The position numbers were made by a program, and so were the translations under genes. A stretch of 64,000 nt of DNA. Origin: Sindora glabra (lineage: Eukaryota; Streptophyta; Magnoliopsida; Fabales; Fabaceae). The stretch covers positions 64,193,455-64,257,454 of the forward strand of contig CM035226.1 in the NCBI GenBank assembly GCA_020226215.1. Reading direction: 5' to 3'. Each line of letters begins with the position of its first letter. Positions within the stretch are counted from its first letter, which is position 1. Under the pieces are notes generated by a model, which saw only the letters and a list, made by a program, of their open reading frames with translations, did no database searches and was not told the DNA's origin. Positions 13,167-23,149 of the stretch are shown here, one piece after another.

Positions 13167-13257
13167 AGTTATTGCTATCAGTTAATTAAATTAATTAATA
13201 TAATTAATTAATAATTAATAATTAATTTAATTAACTAATTATTGATATAATTAACTA
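13167..13257. repeat. TTAATTAA-type palindromic simple sequence
   Basis: About 90 bp built from overlapping TTAATTAA, AATTAATT and TAATTAAT words with no G or C in its centre. It is largely self-complementary. It lies just outside the MITE candidate. Confidence 0.7.
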
Positions 13258-13979
13258 ACTGTGAGATAAAACCGTTAATTTAAAACGTTGAATCTAATGA
13301 TATCTGAAAAGAAAAACCATTTTGAAAGTAGGAAAGGTGTAGCATCTTTAAGGGACATGACACTTGGGGCAATTCCTCTACTTTGGGCAAAAGTGGTCTG
13401 TATATATAGCTAGCTAGCTAGTACATTGTGGTGTGTTTCCAAGTGACTTAAGCAGTACTCGAAGTGGTCATTTGAGACTCTCAATGTTGCAAATTTGTCA
13501 AAATTAACACTGCCGTATACTCGCACAAGAACACAACCTACTCAAACCAAGTGTTTCACTTTTCTGTTAACATACTTGGTCGTAAACGTCGATTAAAAAA
13601 TATTTTGGTCCGTAGAATTTGATGAGATGAATGCAACAAAGTGTTCAACATTCTAAATTTTGACTGCAATTTTACATCGAATAAGAAGATTGTAGCTAAA
13701 TGTATATAAAAAATATGACTATGTAAAATTGCAAAATATTACAATTGCACTACAGTTCTTAAAAGTAACATTGTGCATAATATTACAATTAAAAAGCTCA
13801 ACTAAAAACTATAGAAGGGATGAATAAAAATGAGATGCAATAACCACCAGGTGTCACTACTACAAAATTATAAGTCTATATTAGTAGATAGAAATTGATT
13901 AAAGATAAAACTGACATATATATTGATACAGTGATATTTTTAAAATTTATGGAACTAATAAGATAACAATTAGTAAATA

Positions 13980-14206
13980 CAATTGATGTTTATTTTGAAG
14001 TAGTGATATTTTTAAAATGTTTGAAAAACTTAAAATGCTAGTTTTTTACTTAACCAACTTTGGTAATATATGATATTTGAAGGTTATTGAGAAAATTTAA
14101 AAATTTAAGATGTTGGTTTTAGATTAACAATGTTCATTTGGATGAGATGGCATTTTTCATATCTTGGGAGACTTTAGATGATGATTTTTTACTTAACTAA
14201 TATTAT
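13980..14206. repeat. CACTA A subterminal repeats, left block
   Basis: Units contain TTTTTTACTTAACTAAT, then ATGACATTTGAAGGTTG-like and CTTAAGATGTTAGTTTTAGA-like blocks. The last unit is cut at 14206 by insertion of CACTA B and continues at 25817. Confidence 0.7.
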
Positions 14207-14402
14207 AATCACTATTACAAAATTACAATTCTATAACGGTTAATTATAATTGATTATAAGAAAAATCGATGTAGATATTAACATGATGGTATTTTTTAAA
14301 TTATCAGCATAATAAAATAATATTTAAATTAAAAATTGATGTCATAGTTACATATAACATTGTTGAAATTGCCATATAAACTTAAGATGAAGATTAAATG
14401 AA

Positions 14403-14407
14403 AACCT
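14403..14407. repeat. Target-site duplication AACCT, left copy (Copia-1)
   Basis: AACCT directly precedes the 5' LTR and is repeated exactly at 20038-20042 after the 3' LTR. Confidence 0.95.
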
Positions 14408-14884
14408 TGTTGTATTTAAAAATAAAATAATTAATTTTATTAGAAATATTATATGGATTAGCATTAATCAATTATGAGAATATTTATTTAAGTAATTAGT
14501 TTTGTATTTTAACATTAAGCATAGAACAGATTGGGCCCTAGTTTAATGTGTATGATCCATGATAGGTTGGATCATGCATAAGCCCGTATGAGTAGAGGTC
14601 CCAACTTACAGCCCTTTAGTAGTCAGTAGTTTCCTATCACAAGTCTGACTATAAATAGAGAGATCAGGGTTATTATTTACATACACAAAAATAAGGATTC
14701 CCACTCTTCTTAATTTTTCTCTCCCTTTTCTCTCTATCTTGATAACCTAAAGGGCCAAGTAGGTTGTAATTCTACTCATTATCACTCAGATCAGTCATGG
14801 CTTCATCAAACTATGCTTCAGGTACGCTCATAATTTTATTATGATTAATTTCATATTTTATGATTTTGATTCATACTTCCAACA
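14408..14884 (+). repeat. Copia-1 5' LTR (477 bp)
   Basis: Starts TGTTG and ends CAACA. It differs from the 3' LTR at four positions by my alignment (about 99.2% identical). It carries a TATAAATA box at 14650, and an ATG plus splice donor near its 3' end. Confidence 0.97.
14650..14657 (+). promoter_or_regulatory. TATA box of the Copia-1 5' LTR
   Basis: TATAAATA in the U3/R part of the LTR. The same box is at 19803-19810 in the 3' LTR. Transcription would start some 25-35 bp downstream and run through the ATG at 14797. Confidence 0.75.
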
Positions 14885-14886
14885 AT

Positions 14887-14898
14887 TGGTATCAGAGC
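14887..14898 (+). other. Primer-binding site of Copia-1
   Basis: TGGTATCAGAGC, two bases after the 5' LTR. This matches the 3' end of initiator tRNA-Met and is the standard plant Copia PBS. Confidence 0.95.
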
Positions 14899-15445
14899 AT
14901 GTTGATAGTATGAATATCAGATTATGACCAATTTTAATTATTTTGGTAAATTTACAAAATTCTCATTTTTTTTTTACATGAAATTATCGAAATTGGAGAT
15001 TTTCTGAAATAATTTGGATCTGTTATTTGTTCTTGTATATATCTGGATTACTATTTTGTTGTTTGATTATATTTGAATTTTGCAATTATTATGATGCATC
15101 TGGCGTCATGTTTCGAATTTTATAAGAAATACAAATGCGAGTTATTCGCCAATCACCACTCATACAATCCCAACCAAAATAAACATAATTACTAGCATTA
15201 TTATCTATCTAAATGGTATTTTGTCACCAGTGGCAGTGATAATACATATTTAATTCGTTCTTTGATTCGAAATTCATGATGGGAAGTAAAATATCGTAAC
15301 AGCATCATGTATTTGGATGGCAATAGTCTTTTCTGATTTCACCTTTATCGTCGGTGAGATGGTTGTTATACGTATGGCCCTTTTTTTGAACTACTCCAAG
15401 AAAACGATTTTTTCTTTTCTTTCACTTTTTTTTTTTCTGTCTGAC

Positions 15446-15466
15446 AAGCGTGGGCACCAGACGCTT
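15446..15466. repeat. Short hairpin in the Copia-1 leader
   Basis: AAGCGT and ACGCTT (perfect 6-bp stem) around GGGCACCAG. It lies between the PBS and the gag exon, where packaging or dimerisation signals are often found; that role is only a guess. Confidence 0.5.
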
Positions 15467-15526
15467 GGTAGCATGTGATCCTGACTCTCCTAATTACACT
15501 TCAGCTTTATTTTACTAGTCGCGCAT

Positions 15527-15609
15527 GTGGACAGTCAATTAGTTGTGTTTTGTGATAAGAATTCTACATTGTAGAAGTGGAGACATTGGTTCGAATTCCA
15601 GCAGCCACA
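15527..15609 (+). pseudogene. tRNA-His-like sequence in the Copia-1 leader
   Basis: The 3' two thirds closely follow plant nuclear tRNA-His: AAGAATTC before the anticodon arm, GTGGAGAC, a B-box GGTTCGAATTCC, then CAGCAGCCAC, which can pair with the 5' GTGG. The anticodon position reads GTA instead of GTG, the anticodon stem is mispaired and the D-arm region has extra bases, so it is a decayed copy. Based on recalled tRNA-His sequence; a covariance-model scan would settle it. Confidence 0.6.
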
Positions 15610-16929
15610 TTACAAAACATTTTTTTTTCTCAATTTTCCTTTATTCCAAAAGGTGGTGTATCTTGATTATATGTTATGGACTCAATTGTTTTCGTAAAAC
15701 GTGATACTATTTTCACTTTCTGGAAAACGGATATATATATTTTTGGCTTTACATAATTTTTCCTTTTTCCTTTTTTTTCTTTTTTCTTTCAAAGTTAAAA
15801 GACACAAGAAATCATGATTCTTGTTTTCTTTAGGACTTAATTTTGGCCAAATTGTATAAAATTTTAACTTTTATTTATTTATATTTTTTAGAATTTTTTT
15901 AGGCCAATAAGTATTTATTTTGAATTTTGAAAAGTTTATATTGTATGAAAATACAATTTATTTATTGAATTTTGATCTGAGAAAATTTATAGACATTCTT
16001 TATATTTTTTCTGGGCTTGGTGTGCTGTCACTCTCTCTAATTATGAACATAACTATATTAAATAATTTTGAGCCCTTAATTATGTTATTTTAGTACATAT
16101 AAAACACCTAAAGCCATTTATTTTATACCAATGATAAATTAGGGATATAATAAGGTTATTTTTCATAAAATACTATCCTTTTAAGATTTTTAGGAGTACA
16201 TTGCATTGATGATGAATACACCCTATCGGTGTGACATTGTTAATGCAATTTTAGAATTTAAACTCCTTAGAATAGGCATGCAGTAATTATAATGTTTTTA
16301 ATATTTCATGTACCCTATCGGTATGGCTATATTAATTACATTTTTATGTAGACTCTTGTACAAGCCAAATTTATGGTACATGTATTTTGGATACCACTTT
16401 GTTAGATAGTTGTTTGACTGATTTGTTTAATTGGGAATCTTGTGTTGTAATTATGTTGTGCACGCATAATTAATAATTTCCCAATCCTGTTACATCAGTC
16501 TCGACCTTTCAACAATTATCTGTGGTGAGGACTCTTAATGGAACAAATTATGATGAATGGAGAGAGTCCTTGAACATGTACCTGATAATATCTAAGGAGG
16601 ATTTGGTTCTTAGAGAACTAAATCCGGTTGATCTTTTACTCGAGTCTAGTGCTGCAGATAAGACCTATTATAAATAATAGTATGAATCGAATCGGATTTG
16701 TTTGGCAGTGATTAAATTCACTATTGAGAAGGGAATTAGAGAGAGTATCCCAGATAAGGACACTATTGTGATGTACATGAAAGTTGTTGAAGAGAAATTC
16801 AATTCTACCTATTTAACTTTAGTGTGTTTTAAGTCTAATAAACTTAAAATATCTTTTGGATCTTGGTGGTTAGATTCTGGTAAAACTGTTCATGTTACAA
16901 ATTCTTTAAAAGGGTTCAAGAACCAGTAA

Positions 16930-17330
16930 ATCCCAAATAAGAGAGAGAAAAATGTCTTAGAAGTACTAGGTAGTAAGGTTAAGGTTCAATACATAGGATC
17001 AATTTCCTTATGTTTGTCATCTGAACATATTTTGGATCTAAATAATGTTATTTATGTACCTTCTACCAGAAGGGATTGATTTCTAATTCTATTTTAGATA
17101 ATTGTGGTTATACCCTTTGGCAAGGAAGTGGAAAGATTGAGATTCATAGTGATTTTGCTATTGTTGGTAATGCCACCTTACAAAAATGATCCATATCATT
17201 TGAGTTTGAAAGATTTTCTTGTTGTATCTTCTGATATTCCCATCAATGTTATAATTAGGCATAAATAATTTAGAATGAGTTAAAATTCTTCCATTTTATG
17301 GGATCGATTTTCTAGGCCATTTTTCTATAA
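16930..17330 (+). pseudogene. Copia-1 protease-integrase linker and pre-integrase remnant
   Basis: The frame after the TAA at 16927 continues with the usual post-protease region (LDLNNVIYVPSTRRD type, 17040-17083), then a frameshift and a YTLWQGSGKIEI stretch. A weak match to the pre-integrase LWHxRLGHIS block lies near 17300-17330. The integrase catalytic core (HHCC and DDE) is missing, replaced by about 500 bp without recognisable integrase residues. Confidence 0.6.
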
Positions 17331-17839
17331 AGATTAGAAAGATTGATAAAATAAAGTATGTTGTTAGATCTAAATTTCTTAAATTTCTCAGTTTTTTGAA
17401 ACTTTTAAGTGTGGGGTTGTAAAGAAAAGATAAGACCATATAATCCCAGGTTGAAGAAATTATACACTACAATAATCAATGAGTTCTTCATTAAGTATTG
17501 AATTGGATCAAGAGGTTATAGATTTTATTATCTCACTTATAGTGTCAAGATAATCAAGTTTGATTGGATATTTTCATTCTGAGGATGGCTTGGATAGTGG
17601 GAGTTCAATGCTTAAGGTTATCAATTTATGTGACAAGGCCACCATTCTGCCTATACCTATTTTGATTCTTTCACCACTAGAGGAGATAATGTTGACATTT
17701 CAGTACAGATAAATAAAGATCCTTATGTTGAACAATCTAACCAGCTAGCCATTAAGTTTAGATGTTCTCAAAGGATTTAGAGACTTGCAATATTATATGA
17801 CTATATTGTGTACTTGTAGGAATTTTAATAAATTTATTA

Positions 17840-18130
17840 AAGTAATTTTGTCATCTTAGTGCTTTATGTTGATGACATTTTATTGGCTAAGAACTCAGTT
17901 AATTTAGATGAGTCAAAAACATATGTTATCATGTCATTTTGATCTTTGGCAAAACATATTTTATTTTGAAATTTAGATCCATCGTGACAGAACTCATAGT
18001 ATTTTGGGTTTGTACCAAGCCAATTTGATTGAATGGATGCTTGAAAGATTTAAATGGATACTTGTGCGTCTAGTCCAATACCTATTTAGAAAGACAACAC
18101 ATTGTCTCAATGATAATGCCCTTAAGTTGA
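17840..18130 (+). pseudogene. Copia-1 reverse transcriptase remnant (YVDD region)
   Basis: The RT active-site motif LYVDDILLA is intact at the codon level (TAT GTT GAT GAC, 17865-17876), preceded by a one-base frameshift. Downstream, remnants of the usual YILGI...VPSQFD...SSPIPI region are interrupted by several TGA, TAG and TAA codons. The N-terminal RT with its first catalytic Asp is not recognisable. Confidence 0.75.
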
Positions 18131-18293
18131 TATTGAAAGGGTTGAAATAGATAAGATTCTTTACGCTTCCGCTATTAATAATCTTATGCAAGCACAGGTT
18201 TGCATTCGTTTAGACATAGCTTTTGCTATTAGTGTGCTTGGAAGATACTCAAGTGACCTAAGGATGGATCATTGAAAAGTCGCCAAGAAGGTC

Positions 18294-18780
18294 ATGAAGC
18301 ATTCACAAAGTACTATGAATCATATGTTGACTTGTGGACAATCAAATTTACTTGAAAGTATTAGTTATTCAGATTCTGATTATGTCTTGAACATAGATGA
18401 TCGTAAGTCAACATCTAGATACATCTTTATGATGTTTGGAGGAGCTGTTTCATGGGAAAGTGTTAAAGAAACACTCACAGCTACCTTAACAATGGAAGTA
18501 GAGTTTATCGCATATTATGAGGCCACTTGACAGGCTATAAGGTTAAGGAAGTTGATATTTGGCATGCAATTAGTTAATTCTATATCACAATCTTTACCAA
18601 ATTTTATTGCGATAAGGCTTCTATTTTGTGCTTTTCTCAAAACAATAGGAATTCTAGACATATTGAACAATTTTATGTTAAACTCCTATTTGTTAGAGAG
18701 AAAAGATTGCTGAATTTCAGACTCACATTAAACATAGCCCTAGTGGAGACATGCAAGGGATCCGTTGACTTAAGGCTTAC
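18294..18780 (+). pseudogene. Copia-1 RNase H remnant
   Basis: An open frame at 18294-18530 gives the Copia RNase H core (YSDSDYV...DDRKSTSRYIF, AVSWESVKETL, MEVEFIAYYEAT). It stops at a TGA, after which the C-terminal part (QAIRLRKLIFG and a DPLT-like end near 18770) can be followed with frameshifts. In RT-RNase H this domain removes the RNA strand during cDNA synthesis. Confidence 0.85.
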
Positions 18781-18899
18781 TTATAGGAGTATTTAAAATC
18801 AACTAACTCATATGAGTCTTGTTAAATTTTTATGAAGCCTTAGTTTAGTGGGAGTATGAGATATGCTTATCTTATTTTATTGATATTTGTGACCAGTAA

Positions 18900-19465
18900 T
18901 TGCTCATTTTGAAACAATGGTGATATGTTTTATACATATATAAATCATTTGCTTCCCTATCGGATTCAATGATTTTAAGTTGTTTCTCTTATGATATGAG
19001 CTGTGGTCAAAAGATTAACTTTATATATATATCAAGTTCCTTTGGAATTATGAGACATTAATTTAACATCACTTGTCTCCCTGTCGGATTCAGTGATTCT
19101 GTATGGTCTCATTCCACTTATGCAATCATTGCTCAGTAACCTTATATATATATATATATATATCCAGTTCTTTGGGATTATGAGACATTAATTTAACGTC
19201 ACTTGTCTCCCTATCGGATTCAGTGCTTCTGTATGGTCTCATTCCACTTTTGTAATCGTCACTCAGTTTGGATATTGAAACATTGGTAATATGTTTTATA
19301 CATATATAAATCATTTGTTTCCCTATCGGATTCAATGATTTTAAGTTGTTTCTCTTCTGAGTTGTAGTTGAAAGACTAAACATTATTCTGTTCCTTTCAG
19401 ATTATGAGACATTATATTACTTGTCTCCCTATCGGATTCAGTGATTCTGTGTAGTCTCATTCTCT
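18900..19465 (+). repeat. Tandem repeats with CCCTATCGGATTCA words before the Copia-1 3' LTR
   Basis: Two unit types alternate. Unit A (TATGTTTTATACATATATAA...TTCAATGATTTTAAGTTG) is at about 18909 and 19275. Unit B (ATTATGAGACATTA...CTTGTCTCCCTATCGG...GTATGGTCTCATTC) is at about 19036, 19170 and 19395. An (AT)n run lies at 19143-19163. The core word CCCTATCGG also occurs at about 16221 and 16313 in the leader. Confidence 0.8.
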
Positions 19466-19549
19466 GAATTAAGTTTATAGCTTAATGTATAACTAATTGC
19501 TTAATTATTGATATTTTTAATTATTCCATATAATTAATTAATGCTATCC

Positions 19550-19560
19550 AAGTGGGAGAC
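19550..19560 (+). other. Polypurine tract of Copia-1
   Basis: AAGTGGGAGAC directly before the 3' LTR, the standard plus-strand primer of plant Copia elements. Confidence 0.9.
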
Positions 19561-20037
19561 TGTTGTATTTAAAAATAAAATAATTAATTTTATTAGAAAA
19601 ATTATATGGATTAGCATTAATCAATTATGAGAATATTTATTTAAGTAATTAGTTTTGTATTTTAACATTAAGCATAGAACAGATTGGGCCCTAGTTTAAT
19701 GTGTATGATCCATGATAGGTTGGATCATGCATAAGCCCGTATGGGTAGAGGTCCCAACTTACAGCCTTTTAGTAGTCAGTAGTTTCCTATCACAAGTCTG
19801 ACTATAAATAGAGAGATCAGGGTTATTATTTACATACACAAAAATAAGGATTCCCACTCTTCTTAATTTTTCTCTCCCTTTTCTCTCTATCTTGATAACC
19901 TAAAGGGTCAAGTAGGTTGTAATTCTACTCATTATCACTCAGATCAGTCATGGCTTCATCAAACTATGCTTCAGGTACGCTCATAATTTTATTATGATTA
20001 ATTTCATATTTTATGATTTTGATTCATACTTCCAACA
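19561..20037 (+). repeat. Copia-1 3' LTR (477 bp)
   Basis: TGTTG...CAACA, the same length as the 5' LTR and followed by the AACCT duplication. It also carries the TATA box (19803), the ATG (19950) and the splice donor (GT at 19975), so transcripts started here could splice into downstream sequence. Confidence 0.97.
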
Positions 20038-20042
20038 AACCT

Positions 20043-21170
20043 GACATCATTTTGTCATGCTAAAATTTTTTAAAATAAAAAAAAATATTATGACATTAGT
20101 CACATATACAACCAATGTTATAAGTGAATCAATACTATTATGTTTAAAAAGGTGAAATAACTTAAGACTTTGGTTAAATAAAAAATTACAATCTTTTTAT
20201 TGTGGTCAACAAGTTTGGAAAAAATTGATGTTGAAGCATTAGCCTTATGAATAACCGACATCATAAGTGAAGTTGAACTTTTATGTTTAAAAATTCACTA
20301 GAACTTACGATATCAATTTTTCAAATAATCAACATTAAAATTGATTGCTGGGTAGTATTTTTGCAAATATCATCTTAACTTTATACATCTATTTCCTATC
20401 AATTCGATGTTGTTTATTAAAGACTTTAGTTTTCTAGTTAGAAACTAATATGTAATTATTTTGTTTGTATAACTTGTATTTAGTTTTCTATTTCCAGTCA
20501 CGTTTGCTTTGTGAAATATACTTCCTTGGTACCATCTTTGCCATTGAAATTTCTCCGATGTGTCTCAAACCATCATCATGTCTCTTAAACACTTGAATCT
20601 TGCTTCATGGTGATTCTAGTTAGTAACAAATTTTTCAAATGTTTTCCTTTCTCATTTTCTTTATATTTTTGTATATTAAGTTATTAGCTCTAGCTTCGTC
20701 TAGTTAAGATGTTTATGTATTTGTATAATGACATTATGAAACCTTTGTTTATTGCTAAGTTTAGGATTATAATATATGATATGTTTGATGATGTTTTTAG
20801 AGTTTAGTTGCAATTAGGTTATCGAGTTATGGTATGCTTTATTTGGTGGCAATGTTCCTACCATTTTCACTTGCTACCTTTACCATTATATGCTATTACA
20901 TCTTTTTAGGATGCTAGATTTATCATATATTTCAATAATTCTAGTTTCTACATAGTTATGTAAATTAATAAAGGATTCTGTGATGATTAATGTAATTTTA
21001 ATTCAATTGTTTGTCATGCAAATTATGTATTTTTCTATGCAATTTAGTGCCGCATTTATTTTGAGAACTAATCTTATATTTGTTACTTTTTTCATCATTC
21101 AGTATTGTCAACTAAAAGTTTATTAGATATACATGATTGATAGTAGCATTTTTCTTAAATCTAGAATACA
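20043..21170 (+). other. CACTA B left interior, non-coding
   Basis: Continues CACTA B after the Copia-1 insertion. 20100-20340 holds subterminal words (CCAATGTTA, ACCGACATCA, CAACATTAAA). The rest is T-rich and probably promoter, 5' UTR or intron of the B gene. No frame of note. Confidence 0.5.
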
Positions 21171-22340
21171 GATCCTTCTCATAAGGAAACTACTCCTATT
21201 GAAAGAAACACAAGAGGTCCCATTACTTTAAAAGGTATTATCGTAACATAGGCAAGGGGTGAGAGATTACTTATTGAATTCAATAAGAATGGCATTAGGA
21301 TGGAGAAAATGCCAATCAATTTATAAATTTTATAAGAGTGACTATATGGTCAAAAGTATCAATGGCTATTTCTCACTAAAAAAGAGTACCTGATGGATCA
21401 AAAGATAACATTTGAGAAGAAATCTTAGTATGTAAACTTAATTTAAATAGATTTATGCTATGTATATGGAAACGTACTCACATATAATATGATCTTTCAT
21501 AAGTGTTTTTTTCCCTTGCAAAAATCCTTTGATATTCCAAGTGATAGGTTGACATGCAACAAAGTACTTCAACATGTAACAACCCTATGGATAGACTTCA
21601 AATCAATTTTAAGGTAGGAATACATCAATTATAAGGTTGTGGAAACAATTAAACTAATGTAATGATGGAACTACCTCGATTAGGATCATAGGAGAGATTT
21701 TAGAAACAATGCAAGGATGGATATTTCAAGGTAAAGTTTTTACTTTTTATCATCTAGTCCATCATAATGACTTGTTTGTATATTATTTGTACTTGTGAAC
21801 TAATGTGTTCTTTGGTTAAGAAGCATTAAGTAAGTCTAACTAGAAAAAGCGAAAGAAGAATATATATCTATACAAGCTTTTCCAAGAAGGCGATAAGAAG
21901 CTAGAAAATGACTCTTTAGCCAAGAGGCATATCAAAAGTAAGAAGGGTGAGGATGTTGGTGAGATATCTTTCATTTTTTGCACAAAGTTATGGAAGAGAG
22001 AGAGTAAACAAGTAGGAATAATACATAACTCTAGAGAAATAAGCCATTGCGGAGAGAATTTTAAGTATTAAGATTTAGATCAAAATGTATTGTCTAATTT
22101 TTTAAGCTTTCATTTCAATTGAGTTATTTTTAAACATCTTTTCTTTGTTAATTGTTATAGAATGCTCTCACATAGTAGGCCTCCAAGGGTGAGTTTCATT
22201 TAATTAGGAAGTATGACATCCTAACCCTAGTTTTAGAAATTAAAGAGCATCCTAGCTATGTTCGGATTGTCAAACCTAGTGTTTGCCATAAATAAGTCTT
22301 TGGTTAAGCAAGACACTATCCAGTAAGACAATTAAAAGTT
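21171..22340 (+). pseudogene. CACTA B transposase-24-like gene remnant
   Basis: Exon-like pieces follow the plant transposase-24 (En/Spm TNPA-related) layout. A RGPITLKG start is near 21215, a WLFLTKKEYLMD stretch near 21365, then FDIPSDRLTCNKVLQHV...WIDFKSILR at 21529-21614, ending at a possible donor. A basic stretch lies at 21840-21950, and an EHPSYVRIVKPSV block near 22240 resembles the conserved EHPGRVRGVG motif. Stops and frameshifts separate them. These proteins bind the subterminal repeats in known CACTA systems; here the gene is dead. Confidence 0.55.
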
Positions 22341-23140
22341 AATTTAGTACAAATGGAAATGAGAGTTACCAATAAAGTGACATAAAAACTCAATATAAAA
22401 AATGGAGGTAAGGTTATAGTAAGTGGTGGAGTAGCACTTGCAAGTGCAATAACTTACATAGTAGTAGTTTCAACAACAATTGTAGCAACAAGGCAATATG
22501 TTTCATATCTTGAAGGATCAAGCCCTAGCTTTGAGTTTCACAGCATCTATCCTTGCGACCCTAATATCTATTGCTTCTATGGATGAGATGGCTTCTATAA
22601 CTAGAGTCCTGCTACCTCGATGAACTTTTGATTAGTGGGATGTTCCAAGCCTTTGTGTGATCGGGGGGAGGATGCCCCAGCAACTACGACAGAAGAAATG
22701 TTGAAAATTATTCTTGAGGCAAATGTTACATTTAACCCTAAAAATTTTTAATATATGTTTATGCATGAATTAGGTTTCTTATGATAGAGGTTTACATTGT
22801 ACAGGGTAGAGCTTGATATGTTTTGATAGTGGCAAGACCATCTCAGCAAAAGGTTATAGATGGGTGCATTTTGGTAAGCTATTAATTATATTATTGATTA
22901 TTGCCTAATAATCAAGTTAAAGGAATGGTTAACAAACCCTTAGCCCACAAAGTTAAGGTATTAGTGCTAAATGATAGGGTCCCGATAGTGGATGAAGCTC
23001 ATAAAACCTTCATCATGTGGCTAATAACCTTTATTCAATACCTAATAGGGGTATCAACATATATTCCTTCCATCAATAAAGTTTTTATATATTTTTAAAT
23101 GTTATTTTAGTTTTGTTGTGTGAAATTAACTATTATTATT
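22341..23140 (+). other. CACTA B, spacer between transposase-24-like and ULP-like parts
   Basis: No domain recognised. An open frame at 22901-23098 has no known motif. The pieces may be the linker or introns of the same gene. Confidence 0.35.
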
Positions 23141-23149
23141 TATATTTTA

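Larger units (their letters stand above)
14822..16498 (+). other. Inferred leader intron of Copia-1 (contains the PBS)
   Basis: GT at 14822 and AG at 16497-16498, with a pyrimidine-containing tract before the acceptor. Removal joins the LTR-borne ATG exon to gag in frame. Unspliced RNA would keep the PBS for replication, while spliced RNA would be the gag message. The intron holds the PBS, a short hairpin (15446-15466), a tRNA-His-like sequence and two CCCTATCGGT words. Confidence 0.6.
14797..16929 (+). pseudogene. Copia-1 gag-protease frame with the start codon in the LTR and a 1.68-kb leader intron
   Basis: Exon 1 (14797-14821) encodes MASSNYAS plus one base and ends at CAG|GTACGC. Exon 2 starts after TTACATCAG at 16499 and keeps the same frame through a gag N terminus (LNGTNYDEWRESL) to 16674. 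Two adjacent stops (TAA TAG, 16675-16680) follow, then the frame continues to 16926: gag residues, then a truncated region and the aspartic protease motif WWLDSGKTVHV. The usual gag C-terminal part and CCHC knuckle are missing, a deletion of several hundred bases. Gag would form the particle and the protease would mature it. Splicing is inferred from frame continuity and splice-site consensus. Confidence 0.65.
14408..20037 (+). mobile_element. Copia-1: young, defective LTR retrotransposon (5630 bp)
   Basis: The element has two 477-bp LTRs, tRNA-iMet type PBS, gag, protease, RT and RNase H remnants, a polypurine tract, and a perfect 5-bp duplication (AACCT). It lies in CACTA B. LTRs differ at four positions, yet the interior lacks the gag zinc knuckle and most of the integrase core, and has stops and frameshifts, so it cannot encode its own machinery. 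It was most likely copied in trans. Gag before protease-integrase-RT order and the YVDD RT identify Ty1/Copia. Confidence 0.95.

Noticed and set aside
13396..13421. TATATAGCTAGCTAGCTAG as a promoter element
   Set aside because: Simple repeat with no downstream gene.
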